DNA of 38,139 nucleotides, from positions 1 to 38,139 of the forward strand of contig DATJBF010000026.1 in assembly GCA_035515475.1 (NCBI GenBank), read 5' to 3'. Position numbers and translations under genes: made by a program. Each line of letters starts with the position of its first letter. The first letter of the stretch is position 1. This document shows positions 9,801 to 17,154 of this stretch, one piece after another. This DNA is from DATJBF01 sp035515475. GTDB taxonomy: Bacteria > Verrucomicrobiota > Verrucomicrobiia > Palsa-1439. Below the pieces are notes generated by a model that was not told where the DNA came from, did no database searches, and saw only the letters and a program-made list of their open reading frames with translations.

Positions 9801-10202
9801 GACGACGAGGGCGCGCACGGTGCAGTTGCTGCCGGAAAAATGGAGTCCGTTGGCGAAGACGTCCGGCAACGTGGCCGAGGAACCGTTCAACACGATCGAC
9901 GGACCGTCGGGATTCGAATTGGTCGGTTCGGTGGTGCCATCGATGGTCGTGCCGTTGACCAGGCTCGGTAGACGGTCGGTCGGTTGGATGGTGAACACGT
10001 TGTTGCTGAACCCGGAATCGCTCGTGGGTATGCCGAACGTGATCGTTGTGCCGGGATGATCGAAGCCGTAATACATCGCGGTGCGCAGGCTGCCGGGACC
10101 GCTGTCCTGCGTGTTGGTGACCACGGCGCTCACGGCCGGGCCGATGCCGTAGTTCGTCGCCAGGCCTGCTCGGTCGTAGAAGCTCAACGCCGGGTCAAAC
10201 AA
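9159..10202 (-). pseudogene. Fragment 2 of the broken gene: end of astacin domain and first beta-helix repeats
   Basis: This segment opens with F-D-P-A-L-S-F-Y-D-R-A-G-L, the usual end of an astacin domain, then a strand-rich linker and about four beta-helix units. It ends at the in-frame TAG 9159-9161, inside a repeat where sister units read N-Y-I-G-L-N. The reading frame is the same as in fragment 3. Confidence 0.6.
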
Positions 10203-10773
10203 TTTGGCCCATGACGTCGAGATACTGCGAGTAGGCAGGCAGCGGCTCGATGGTGTCGAGGTTGTTGGAAATGGAAAGCGAGTTGCGGGCGTAATGCATC
10301 ACCGACAGAAAGTCGTAGGGGCCGGTATTCCGTGAGTCGGTGAGCTTGACGAAGTTGCCTTCCTGGCCGGGGGCGATGTTGTTGGTCAAGATGGTCACAT
10401 ATGAATCGCGGTCAGAACGCTGATGTTCGTGAACCAGCCCGAGCGTGTGGCCCAATTCGTGGCAGATGGTGGCACGGTTCCAAGAGGTCGGGCCGATATC
10501 AAGGAATTGCTGGCCGCCGACCATGCCCACCGTGGAGAACCCGCCCTCAATCTCGGTGTTTTCGACGACTGTCACATAATTGGATTGGATCGTGCGCGGA
10601 ATGAAATGCAGATGAGCGAACGCGGCCCATTCGCCGGCGCCGTCGAGGAACGCCTTCTGGTGGGCCGCAGAGACGTTGTTGGAAAACGTGTAATAAACAT
10701 TGCCGTCCGTCCAGAGTGGCGCGGTGCCGTCAAAAGCATTGAGCGGCCTCGGCCCGCCAGCCAGTTGATTGCG
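10195..10773 (-). pseudogene. Fragment 1 of the broken gene: astacin catalytic domain
   Basis: This open segment lies between the TAG at 10774-10776 and the frameshift near 10203. It holds the mature N terminus (R-N-Q-L-A-G-G-P-R-P-L-N), the astacin zinc-binding motif and the Met-turn. A downstream GTG at 10575 could start a shorter product, but that would lack the signal peptide and the first strands of the protease fold. Confidence 0.6.
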
Positions 10774-11075
10774 CTACGCCGTCAGGTCCGAGACTTTGAT
10801 GAACATGTCACCGACCTGGACCAGTTTCTGTCCCGGCGCCACGCCCGCGAGGATTTTATCGAGGACGGCGATATCCCAATCGTTTGGCCCGCCGAAGGCC
10901 GTAGCCGAAACCAAGCCGATGACCACCATTCCCACCACCCAAGGCACTCGCCTCCTCGGGCGTTTTAGCTTTCTGCGCACACGCCCCCTCCGCCAAGAGT
11001 TTTCCAAACTGCGATTCGAAGGGGAATTTATCCACGCTCGCGCAATACGCAAGCGACAACACGGAATTCTTTCCT

Positions 11076-11840
11076 CTACCGCGCCAGCCAACCGCCGTCC
11101 ACCGCGATGGTGTACGCCTGGACGTAATCCGATGCCGGCGAGGCGAGGAACACGGCGACGCCTTGGAGGTCGGTCGGGGTTCCCCAACGCCCGGCAGGGA
11201 TGCGGCCGAGGATTTCGGCGTTGCGCTTCTCGTCTTCGCGGAGCGCCTTGGTGTTGTCGGTGGCCATATAACCCGGCGCGATGGCGTTGACGTTGATGCC
11301 GTGCGGCGCGAGTTCGTTGGCCATGAGACGGGTCAACCCCATCACGGCGCTCTTGGAGGCGGTGTACGACGGCACGCGGATGCCGCCTTGGAAGGACAGC
11401 ATCGAGGCGGTATTGACGATTTTGCCCCCTTTGCCTTGTTTGATCATGACTTTCGCCACCGCCTGACTGAGGAAGAACAGGGTGCGGAGATTGATGTTGA
11501 TGACGTCGTCCCAGTCTTTCTCGGTGAACTCGGTCAGCGGGGCGCGCCGGATGATGCCGGCGTTGTTGAACAGAATATCGATATGGCCGAATGCTTTGAG
11601 CGTCGAGTCGATAATGTGCGGCACGCAATCGGCCTTCGACAGGTCGGCTTTGATCGTGGTGCAACGCCGGCCGCGTTTCTCCACGCCAGATTTGGTCTCC
11701 CCCTGGTCGATCACGTCCACACCTGCGATGTCGGCGCCCGCTTCGGCGAGGCCGAAAGCGATTCCCTGCCCGAGCCCGCGTCCGGCACCCGTTACGATGG
11801 CCGCTTTGCCGTCCAACTTGAATTGATCCAGAATCGCCAT
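11076..11840 (-). CDS. kduD: 2-dehydro-3-deoxy-D-gluconate 5-dehydrogenase (KduD)
   Basis: A 254-aa classical short-chain dehydrogenase. It interconverts 3-deoxy-D-glycero-2,5-hexodiulosonate and 2-keto-3-deoxygluconate with NAD(P)H in the cytoplasm, the step after KduI in breakdown of unsaturated uronate. Visible motifs are T-G-A-G-R-G-L-G-Q-G (residues 17-26), N92-N-A-G95, S146, Y159-x3-K163 and the P-G loop near A-P-G-Y-M-A-T. ATG 11840 is chosen because GAGAGG precedes it; the frame is also open to 11885. Pairing with kduI just upstream on the same strand supports KduD rather than a generic SDR. A palindromic repeat lies between the two genes. Confidence 0.9.
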   Translation of the reverse strand: MAILDQFKLDGKAAIVTGAGRGLGQGIAFGLAEAGADIAGVDVIDQGETKSGVEKRGRRCTTIKADLSKADCVPHIIDSTLKAFGHIDILFNNAGIIRRAPLTEFTEKDWDDVININLRTLFFLSQAVAKVMIKQGKGGKIVNTASMLSFQGGIRVPSYTASKSAVMGLTRLMANELAPHGINVNAIAPGYMATDNTKALREDEKRNAEILGRIPAGRWGTPTDLQGVAVFLASPASDYVQAYTIAVDGGWLAR

Positions 11841-11878
11841 GTTCCTCTCACGCTCCTTGAGTTGAATTTGGTCTGTGC

Positions 11879-11965
11879 CCCTCACCTTGATCCTCTCCCC
11901 CGGATGACGGGGGCGAGGAGAATCCCCTCTCCCTTGCCATGTAAGGGAGAGGGTCAGGGTGAGGG
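11879..11965. repeat. Multi-hairpin palindromic repeat between kduI and kduD
   Basis: The outer arms 11879-11899 and 11945-11965 are complementary at 19 of 21 positions. Inside are CCCCCG/CGGGGG (11897-11902 / 11908-11913) and an 11-bp stem, 11925-11935 with 11943-11953, around a 7-nt loop. The arrangement resembles a dispersed REP-like element with CCCTCACC ends. In an operon it could stabilise the kduI message or attenuate kduD; this is inference. Confidence 0.7.
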
Positions 11966-11979
11966 TTGTCTACTCAGCC

Positions 11980-12810
11980 TCACCTCAACGCTTCCACCTT
12001 GATTTGATCCATGTCGGCGAACTCCTGGTTCTCGCCGCCCATGGCCCAGATGAATGAATAATGGCGGGTACCGGCTCCGCAGTGCATCGACCACGGCGGC
12101 GACAACACCGCCTGACCGTTGCGCACCACCAAGTGCCGGGTCTCTTCCGCCGGGCCCATGAAATGGAACACCACCGCGTCGGGCGCGACGTCGAAGTACA
12201 GATACACTTCCGTTCGCCGGGTATGCGTGTGTGGCGGCATCGTGTTCCAGATGCTGCCCTCTTTCAATTCCGTGAAACCCATCACCAATTGGCAACTCTT
12301 GACGCCGTTGAGATGGATGTACTTGTAGATTGTTCGCTCGTTCGCGTCACGCTGAGTCCCGAGATTGACCGGCTCGGCGTCCTTGGGAGTGGCCAGACGC
12401 GTCGGATGCGCAGCGTGCGCCGGATAACTCACGAGATAGAACCACGCCGGCGATTTCGGGTCGCCGCTGGCGAACTCGATCTTCTGGCTGCCGCGACCGA
12501 TGTACAGGCAATCACGTTTCTCCAGCGAGAATGATTTGCCGTCCACGGCGATGGAACCTTTCCCGCCGATGTTGATGACGCCGAGTTCACGGCGCTCGGC
12601 GAAGTACGTCGACGCCAATTCCTTGGCCGTTCCCAGCACTAGCTTTTGGGAAGTCGGCACCACGCCGCCGACGACGGCCCGGTCCACGTCCGTGTACAGC
12701 AGTTGGACGGTGCCCGGCTGGAACAGATTCTCGATCAGGTAGCCCGCGCGCAATTCGGTGGTGGCCAGCCGAGGGTAACGCGCCGGGTCGGGTGCAAATC
12801 GGATGTCCAT
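11980..12810 (-). CDS. kduI: 5-dehydro-4-deoxy-D-glucuronate isomerase (KduI)
   Basis: A 276-aa cupin-fold isomerase (EC 5.3.1.17), close to the usual length of about 278. It converts 4-deoxy-L-threo-5-hexosulose uronate, formed from the unsaturated products of pectate lyases, to 3-deoxy-D-glycero-2,5-hexodiulosonate. The metal ligands known for the E. coli enzyme (H196, H198, E203, H245) appear here at H194, H196 and E201 (P-H-T-H-T-R-R-T-E-V-Y) and H243 (S-M-H-C). The start is ATG 12810. It is transcribed toward kduD, 139 bp away, and diverges from the polygalacturonase gene, so the 408-bp spacer probably controls both directions. Confidence 0.95.
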   Translation of the reverse strand: MDIRFAPDPARYPRLATTELRAGYLIENLFQPGTVQLLYTDVDRAVVGGVVPTSQKLVLGTAKELASTYFAERRELGVINIGGKGSIAVDGKSFSLEKRDCLYIGRGSQKIEFASGDPKSPAWFYLVSYPAHAAHPTRLATPKDAEPVNLGTQRDANERTIYKYIHLNGVKSCQLVMGFTELKEGSIWNTMPPHTHTRRTEVYLYFDVAPDAVVFHFMGPAEETRHLVVRNGQAVLSPPWSMHCGAGTRHYSFIWAMGGENQEFADMDQIKVEALR

Positions 12811-12950
12811 GGTTGCCTTTGCGGTGATTGTTCGGTTGATCGGTTGTTGGTCTCCGTGACTCGCGCCGGGAGAATATCAGGTTCGCTGGCGGGGGGCAAC
12901 AGGGGAGAAGAGTTGGGGACAGAGACGCTGGTCGATCCATTCCGAACGAG

Positions 12951-13027
12951 TTGTAGCCGCGAGCCTGCTCAGGGACCCCGGAATTAGCGCCAAGAACGGT
13001 CAACCGCGAGCAGGCTCGCGGCTACAA
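12951..13027. repeat. GTAGCC...GGCTAC palindromic repeat, copy 1
   Basis: Perfect 20-bp inverted repeat: 12951-12970 (TTGTAGCCGCGAGCCTGCTC) pairs with 13008-13027 across a 37-bp loop. It lies in the divergent spacer between kduI and the polygalacturonase gene. It shares its GTAGCC/GGCTAC ends with copies at 14638, 18520, 32948 and, in degenerate form, 33823. Confidence 0.75.
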
Positions 13028-13178
13028 GGGCCCTCGTCCGCCGGTTGGAATGTCCAGGTGCGCGCGGCGATGAACCACGACCGGAAGAATTCACTTCACA
13101 ACAACTGCTTCGGCGGGCATCATCGGGCCGGGCGATGACAGGCTTTCTTTCCGTCACCGGCAGGATCGGAACAGGAAA

Positions 13179-13194
13179 TGGAAACGTTAACACA
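13179..13194. promoter_or_regulatory. Possible LacI-family operator
   Basis: TGGAAACGTTAACACA has the AACGTT centre typical of LacI/GalR-type operators and lies 25 bp before the polygalacturonase start. The match is short and may be chance. No regulator gene is in the window. Confidence 0.25.
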
Positions 13195-13218
13195 GGCTGC
13201 GATAACTTGGGGCCCATC

Positions 13219-14628
13219 ATGAAACACCGTTGGAATTTGATCTGGACGCTTACCGCCGTGACCATCGCAATCGCCTCGGGCGCGTACGCGCCGGCTTCGT
13301 ACGCGATCGGCTGGGAATCGGTCCCGCAAATCCTGGCGCGCATCAAGGCGCCGGAGTTTCCGGCCCGGGACTTTCTCATCACCAGCTACGGTGCCGTGGC
13401 GAGCGGCACCGACGATTGCACCGCGGCCATCGCCAAGGCCATCGACGCCTGCCACGCGGCGGGCGGCGGCCGCGTCGTTGTGCCCGACGGACTGTTTCTG
13501 ACCGGGGCCGTCCATTTGAAGAGCAACGTGAATCTGCACCTCGTCGACGGTGCCACGCTCAAGTTCAGTCCCGACCCGGCGAAATATCTCCCGGCGGTTT
13601 ACACGCGTTGGGAGGGCGTCGAGTGCATGAATTATTCACCGCTCATTTACGCCTTCGAGCAGGAGAACATCGCGGTCACGGGCAAAGGACTGCTCGACGG
13701 CTCGGCCAGTCTCGAGACGTGGTGGGGCTGGAACAACAAGGCAGAGCGTCCCACCAAACAGGTCGCCGCGCGCAAGAAACTCATGGAGATGGGCGAAACG
13801 GGCGTGCCGGTCGAACAACGCGTCTTTGGCGACGGCTCTTACCTGCGGCCGAACTTCATCCAACCGTATCGTTGCCGGAACGTGCTCATCGAGGGCGTTA
13901 CGATCCACAATTCGCCGATGTGGGAAGTGAATCCCGTACTGTGCACCAACGTCACCGTGCGCGGCGTGACGATCGTCAGCCACGGCTCGAACAACGACGG
14001 CTGCGATCCCGAATCGTGCTACGACGTGTTGATCGACGGCTGCTCGTTCGACACCGGCGACGATTGCATTGCCATCAAGTCGGGACGCAACAACGACGGG
14101 CGCCGCGTGAACGTGCCGGCGGAGAACACCATCGTCCGCAACTGCACGATGAAAGACGGCCACGGGGGCGTGGTCATGGGCAGCGAGATCTCGGGCAACT
14201 GCCGCAACGTCTTTGTCGAAAATTGCAGGATGGACAGCCCGAACCTCGACCGCGCGCTGCGGTTCAAGGACAACGCCCAGCGCGGCGGTGTCATCGAAAA
14301 CGTCTTCATGCGCAACGTCGACATTGGCCGCGTGGCCGAGGCGGTGTTGACCATTGACTTTCTGTACGAGGAAGGCACCAACGGCATGTACCGGCCGGTC
14401 GTGCGAAACGTGGCGCTCGATCACGTGACCAGCCAGGGCAGCCCGCGGGTGATGTGGATCGTCGGTTATCCCGGCGCGGTGATCGACGATATCCGGTTCA
14501 CGGATTGCCAATTCCGCGGTGTGCGGGCGGCGGAGATGTTGATGCACGAGGGTTCCCTGGTATTCTCCAACGTCACGATCGAGCCGGCGCAAAAAGGGCG
14601 TGCTCGCAACTCGCCAACGGCCCCATGA
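13219..14628 (+). CDS. Secreted GH28 polygalacturonase
   Basis: A 469-aa glycoside hydrolase family 28 protein that hydrolyses alpha-1,4-galacturonosyl links in homogalacturonan. ATG 13219 begins a good signal peptide (basic start, then I-W-T-L-T-A-V-T-I-A-I-A-S-G-A-Y-A); the frame is open upstream to 13045 but that part is not signal-like. The right-handed beta-helix carries the family residues: S-N-N-D260 (usual N-T-D), G-D281-D282, G-H315-G and R-F-K. The insert W-W-G-W-N-N and the extended substrate loops resemble exo-acting members, which is inference. It is the first gene of a plus-strand pectinolytic run; its stop codon overlaps the next start (ATGA), so the two are translationally coupled. 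Confidence 0.9.
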   Translation: MKHRWNLIWTLTAVTIAIASGAYAPASYAIGWESVPQILARIKAPEFPARDFLITSYGAVASGTDDCTAAIAKAIDACHAAGGGRVVVPDGLFLTGAVHLKSNVNLHLVDGATLKFSPDPAKYLPAVYTRWEGVECMNYSPLIYAFEQENIAVTGKGLLDGSASLETWWGWNNKAERPTKQVAARKKLMEMGETGVPVEQRVFGDGSYLRPNFIQPYRCRNVLIEGVTIHNSPMWEVNPVLCTNVTVRGVTIVSHGSNNDGCDPESCYDVLIDGCSFDTGDDCIAIKSGRNNDGRRVNVPAENTIVRNCTMKDGHGGVVMGSEISGNCRNVFVENCRMDSPNLDRALRFKDNAQRGGVIENVFMRNVDIGRVAEAVLTIDFLYEEGTNGMYRPVVRNVALDHVTSQGSPRVMWIVGYPGAVIDDIRFTDCQFRGVRAAEMLMHEGSLVFSNVTIEPAQKGRARNSPTAP

Positions 14629-17150
14629 ACCACACCCGTAGCCGAGGCGTGAGCCTCGGCCGAAGCTTACGCTTCGGCTACAGTGCCGTGTTGTTTGTTC
14701 TCAGCGTTGAGTTGCACGCGCAAACGAATCTGTTCGTCGCCGCCGACGGCAGCGCCCGGTTCAAGACGGTGCAGGAAGCCGTGATGGCCGTGCCCGCCGG
14801 CAGCGCCGACAACCCGGTCGTCATTCACCTCAAACCGGGCGTCTACAAGGAACGGATCTACATCCAACGGGAGAAACAGTTCTTCCATCTCGTGGGCGAG
14901 AACGCGGCCAGGACCGTGCTCGCGTACGATCTCCACGCCAAACTCAAGGGCCTGGACGGCGAACCGATTGGCACATTCCGCACGCCATCGACCACCATCG
15001 ACGCCGACGATTTCACGGCCGAGAACATCACGTTCGAAAACTCGGCCGGGCCCATTGCGCAGGCGTTGGCGATCCGCATCGACGGCGACCGTGCGGTCTT
15101 TCGTAACTGCCGGTTCCTCGGCTGGCAGGACACGATCCTGGCGAATCGGGGCCGGCAGTATTTCGAGAACTGTTACATCGCGGGACACGTGGACTTCATC
15201 TTCGGTGGCGCGACGGCGTTCTTCGAGGGCTGTCACATTCACTGCCTGAAAGATGGGTTTATCACCGCCGCGTCGACGCCGCAGGCGCAGCGGTACGGGT
15301 TTGTGTTTTCCAACTGCAAGATCGACGGCGAACGCGGCGTGAAGACCTATCTGGGCCGGCCGTGGCGCGATTTCGCGGCGGTGACGTGGTTGAACACGGA
15401 AATGTCGGACGTCGTGCGGCCGGAGGGTTGGGACAACTGGAGACTGCCGGAACGCGAGCAAACCGTGCGGTACGCCGAGTTCAACAGCACGGGGCCGGGG
15501 GCGAATCCGTCGGCCCGGGTGCCGTGGTCGCGTCAGTTGACCGCCGCCGAAGCGATGACCCTCGTCCCGGAAAACGTACTCAACGGCCCGGACGGCTGGA
15601 ATCCTGCGCCGAACCGGAAAGCTGCGGCGTCGGCAACGCCGTCTCCTTCGTTCATTTCGACGAACGCCACACTCAAGACCGACATCGAATACGGGCAGGC
15701 TGGCGGCGAGAAACTGTTGTTGGACGCCTGTGTGCCCGACGGTGACGGACCGTTTCCCGTGGCGATCATGGTGCACGGCGGCGGCTGGACCGGCGGCGAC
15801 AAGGAACGCGACCACGTTCCGGTCCTCGAGGCGCTGACCGCCGCGAAGTTCACCTGGTTCTCGATCAACTACCGGCTCGCACCCAAATATCATTGGCCGG
15901 CCTGCTTGGACGACGTGGAAACGGCGATCCGCTGGGCCAAAACGCACGCCGCGGAATACAAAGGCGATCCCCAGCACATCGCCCTCATCGGGTACTCCGC
16001 CGGCGGACACCTCGTCTGCCAGGCCGTCGTGACCGGGAAAGACGACATCCGCGTTCAAGCCGTGGTCGGCCTCGCGCCTCCGACCGATCACGTGGCCGAT
16101 TCCGAGCGGCGCGGCGGTCTGAGCCCTTCGATGAGGAACCTGGTGGATCGACCCAAGGAGATGGACGAACAGTCCCGGGCGATTCTTCGCGGGATTTCCC
16201 CGATCAACTTCGTCAAACCCGGTCTGCCGCCGTTCCTGTTGATTCAGGGCACGGCCGACAAGAGCGTCCCGTACGAGCAGTCGGTGAATTTCCAGGCAAA
16301 ACTGAAGGAAGCCGGCGTGCCGTGCGAACTCATTACCATCACGGGCGCACCGCATCGGCTCACCGAGTGGGACAAGTTCGACCCAAGTTATCGGGAAAAG
16401 ATGATCGCCTGGCTGAAACAAACGCTGGGAATCACCGCGGCCGGCAACGCAACTTCGCCGGTCAACCAATCCGACGCAAAAATCAAGATTGTGTTGGTGG
16501 GGGATTCGACGGTGACCGATGCGAAAGGCTGGGGCCCGGGATTCGAGAAGCGGCTGAAGCCGGGCGTAGCCTGCGTCAATTGGGCGAAGAGCGGGCGCAG
16601 CTCGAAGAGCTACATCAACGAGGGTTGGTGGGAGAAAGCGCTGGCTGAAAAACCCGATTACGTGCTGATTCAGTTCGGCCATAACGATATGCCCGGCAAA
16701 GGACCCGACCGCGAGACTGACCCGGCCACGACGTACCCGCAATTCATGGCCCGGTACGTCGACGAAGCCCGCGCTGCGGGGGCGAAACCGGTTCTGGTAA
16801 CGTCGATGACGCGTCGACATTTCACGCCGGAGGGCAAGATCGAGAGCGATCTGGTGCCGTACGTCGAGGCAGTGAAAAAGCTGGCAGCAGAGAAATCGGT
16901 TCCCTTGATTGATCTGCATGCCCGCAGCATCGAGGTGTTGGATCGGTTGGGCCCGCAGGCGAGCGAGGAATTCGATTTTTCTCCGCCCCCATCGACAAAT
17001 CAGGAACCAGCGAAAGCGGGGCCGGCCAAGCTGGACAACGGGAAGCCGGACAAAACGCATCTGTCGCCAAAAGGCGCCGACGTGATGGGCGCGTTGGTGG
17101 CCGAGGACCTAAAGAAAGTGGAACCCGAGTTAGCTCCGTACATTCAATAA
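14625..17150 (+). CDS. Three-domain pectin de-esterase: CE8 pectin methylesterase + alpha/beta-hydrolase esterase + CE12-like rhamnogalacturonan acetylesterase
   Basis: An 841-aa secreted fusion. The signal peptide's hydrophobic part is S-A-V-L-F-V-L-S-V-E-L-H-A-Q; its n-region is encoded by a palindromic repeat. Domain 1 (~34-330) is a pectin methylesterase with A-Q-A-L-A-I-R, Q168-D-T, D190-F-I-F-G and Y242-L-G-R-P-W. Domain 2 (~350-600) is an alpha/beta-hydrolase with H-G-G-G-W near 384 and nucleophile S458 in G-Y-S-A-G, like BD-FAE or acetyl-xylan-type esterases. Domain 3 (~620-841) is an SGNH esterase with G-D-S628-T, G-H686-N-D and the D809-K-T-H812 dyad, closest to CE12. Together they would remove methyl and acetyl groups from pectin. 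ATG 14625 overlaps the GH28 stop. Confidence 0.9.
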   Translation: MNHTRSRGVSLGRSLRFGYSAVLFVLSVELHAQTNLFVAADGSARFKTVQEAVMAVPAGSADNPVVIHLKPGVYKERIYIQREKQFFHLVGENAARTVLAYDLHAKLKGLDGEPIGTFRTPSTTIDADDFTAENITFENSAGPIAQALAIRIDGDRAVFRNCRFLGWQDTILANRGRQYFENCYIAGHVDFIFGGATAFFEGCHIHCLKDGFITAASTPQAQRYGFVFSNCKIDGERGVKTYLGRPWRDFAAVTWLNTEMSDVVRPEGWDNWRLPEREQTVRYAEFNSTGPGANPSARVPWSRQLTAAEAMTLVPENVLNGPDGWNPAPNRKAAASATPSPSFISTNATLKTDIEYGQAGGEKLLLDACVPDGDGPFPVAIMVHGGGWTGGDKERDHVPVLEALTAAKFTWFSINYRLAPKYHWPACLDDVETAIRWAKTHAAEYKGDPQHIALIGYSAGGHLVCQAVVTGKDDIRVQAVVGLAPPTDHVADSERRGGLSPSMRNLVDRPKEMDEQSRAILRGISPINFVKPGLPPFLLIQGTADKSVPYEQSVNFQAKLKEAGVPCELITITGAPHRLTEWDKFDPSYREKMIAWLKQTLGITAAGNATSPVNQSDAKIKIVLVGDSTVTDAKGWGPGFEKRLKPGVACVNWAKSGRSSKSYINEGWWEKALAEKPDYVLIQFGHNDMPGKGPDRETDPATTYPQFMARYVDEARAAGAKPVLVTSMTRRHFTPEGKIESDLVPYVEAVKKLAAEKSVPLIDLHARSIEVLDRLGPQASEEFDFSPPPSTNQEPAKAGPAKLDNGKPDKTHLSPKGADVMGALVAEDLKKVEPELAPYIQ
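14638..14681. repeat. GTAGCC...GGCTAC palindromic repeat, copy 2, inside a signal-peptide coding region
   Basis: A compact two-hairpin element: GTAG, then CCGAGGC-gtga-GCCTCGG, then CCGAAGC-ttac-GCTTCGG, then CTAC. It begins 13 nt after the start of the de-esterase gene and is read in frame as R-S-R-G-V-S-L-G-R-S-L-R-F-G-Y, the basic n-region of the signal peptide. Confidence 0.85.
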
Positions 17151-17154
17151 TGCC

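Larger units (their letters stand above)
7275..10980 (-). pseudogene. Secreted astacin metalloprotease with parallel beta-helix repeats and C-terminal DGDG module, broken by three lesions
   Basis: Reading from GTG 10980 (GGAGGGGG just upstream) there is a basic n-region RRKLKRPRRR, a hydrophobic signal sequence ending near S-A-T-A-F-G, a short propeptide-like segment, then an astacin domain. The zinc motif is HELGHTLGLVHEHQRSDRD, matching HExxHxxGxxHExxR, followed by the Met-turn S-V-M-H-Y. About ten beta-helix units (QGV-x-I / GNYIGLD / GGT / NVISGN) follow, then C-D-P-D-G-D-G...AGTDPT and a terminal R-R-F-Y-H. The frame is interrupted by TAG at 10774-10776, by one extra A in the AAA at 10203-10205 (removing it restores M-G-Q-L-F-D-P-A-L-S-F), and by TAG at 9159-9161. 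Both stops are TAG, but TAG ends other genes here. Gene decay is the simplest reading; assembly error is the alternative. Confidence 0.75.

Noticed and set aside
8412..9971. A 519-codon plus-strand frame opposite the beta-helix repeats
   Set aside because: It mirrors the repeat array; the minus strand gives the consistent beta-helix pattern.
7275..10980. Reassignment of TAG to an amino acid
   Set aside because: TAG ends several intact genes here (4140-5720, ftsH, cassette 3, both pectate lyases), and a frameshift is also present, so gene decay or sequence error is simpler.
14667..17060. A 797-codon open frame on the minus strand opposite the de-esterase gene
   Set aside because: It is the antisense shadow of a GC-rich gene; it has no recognisable domain and is rich in Arg, His and Val as such shadows are.
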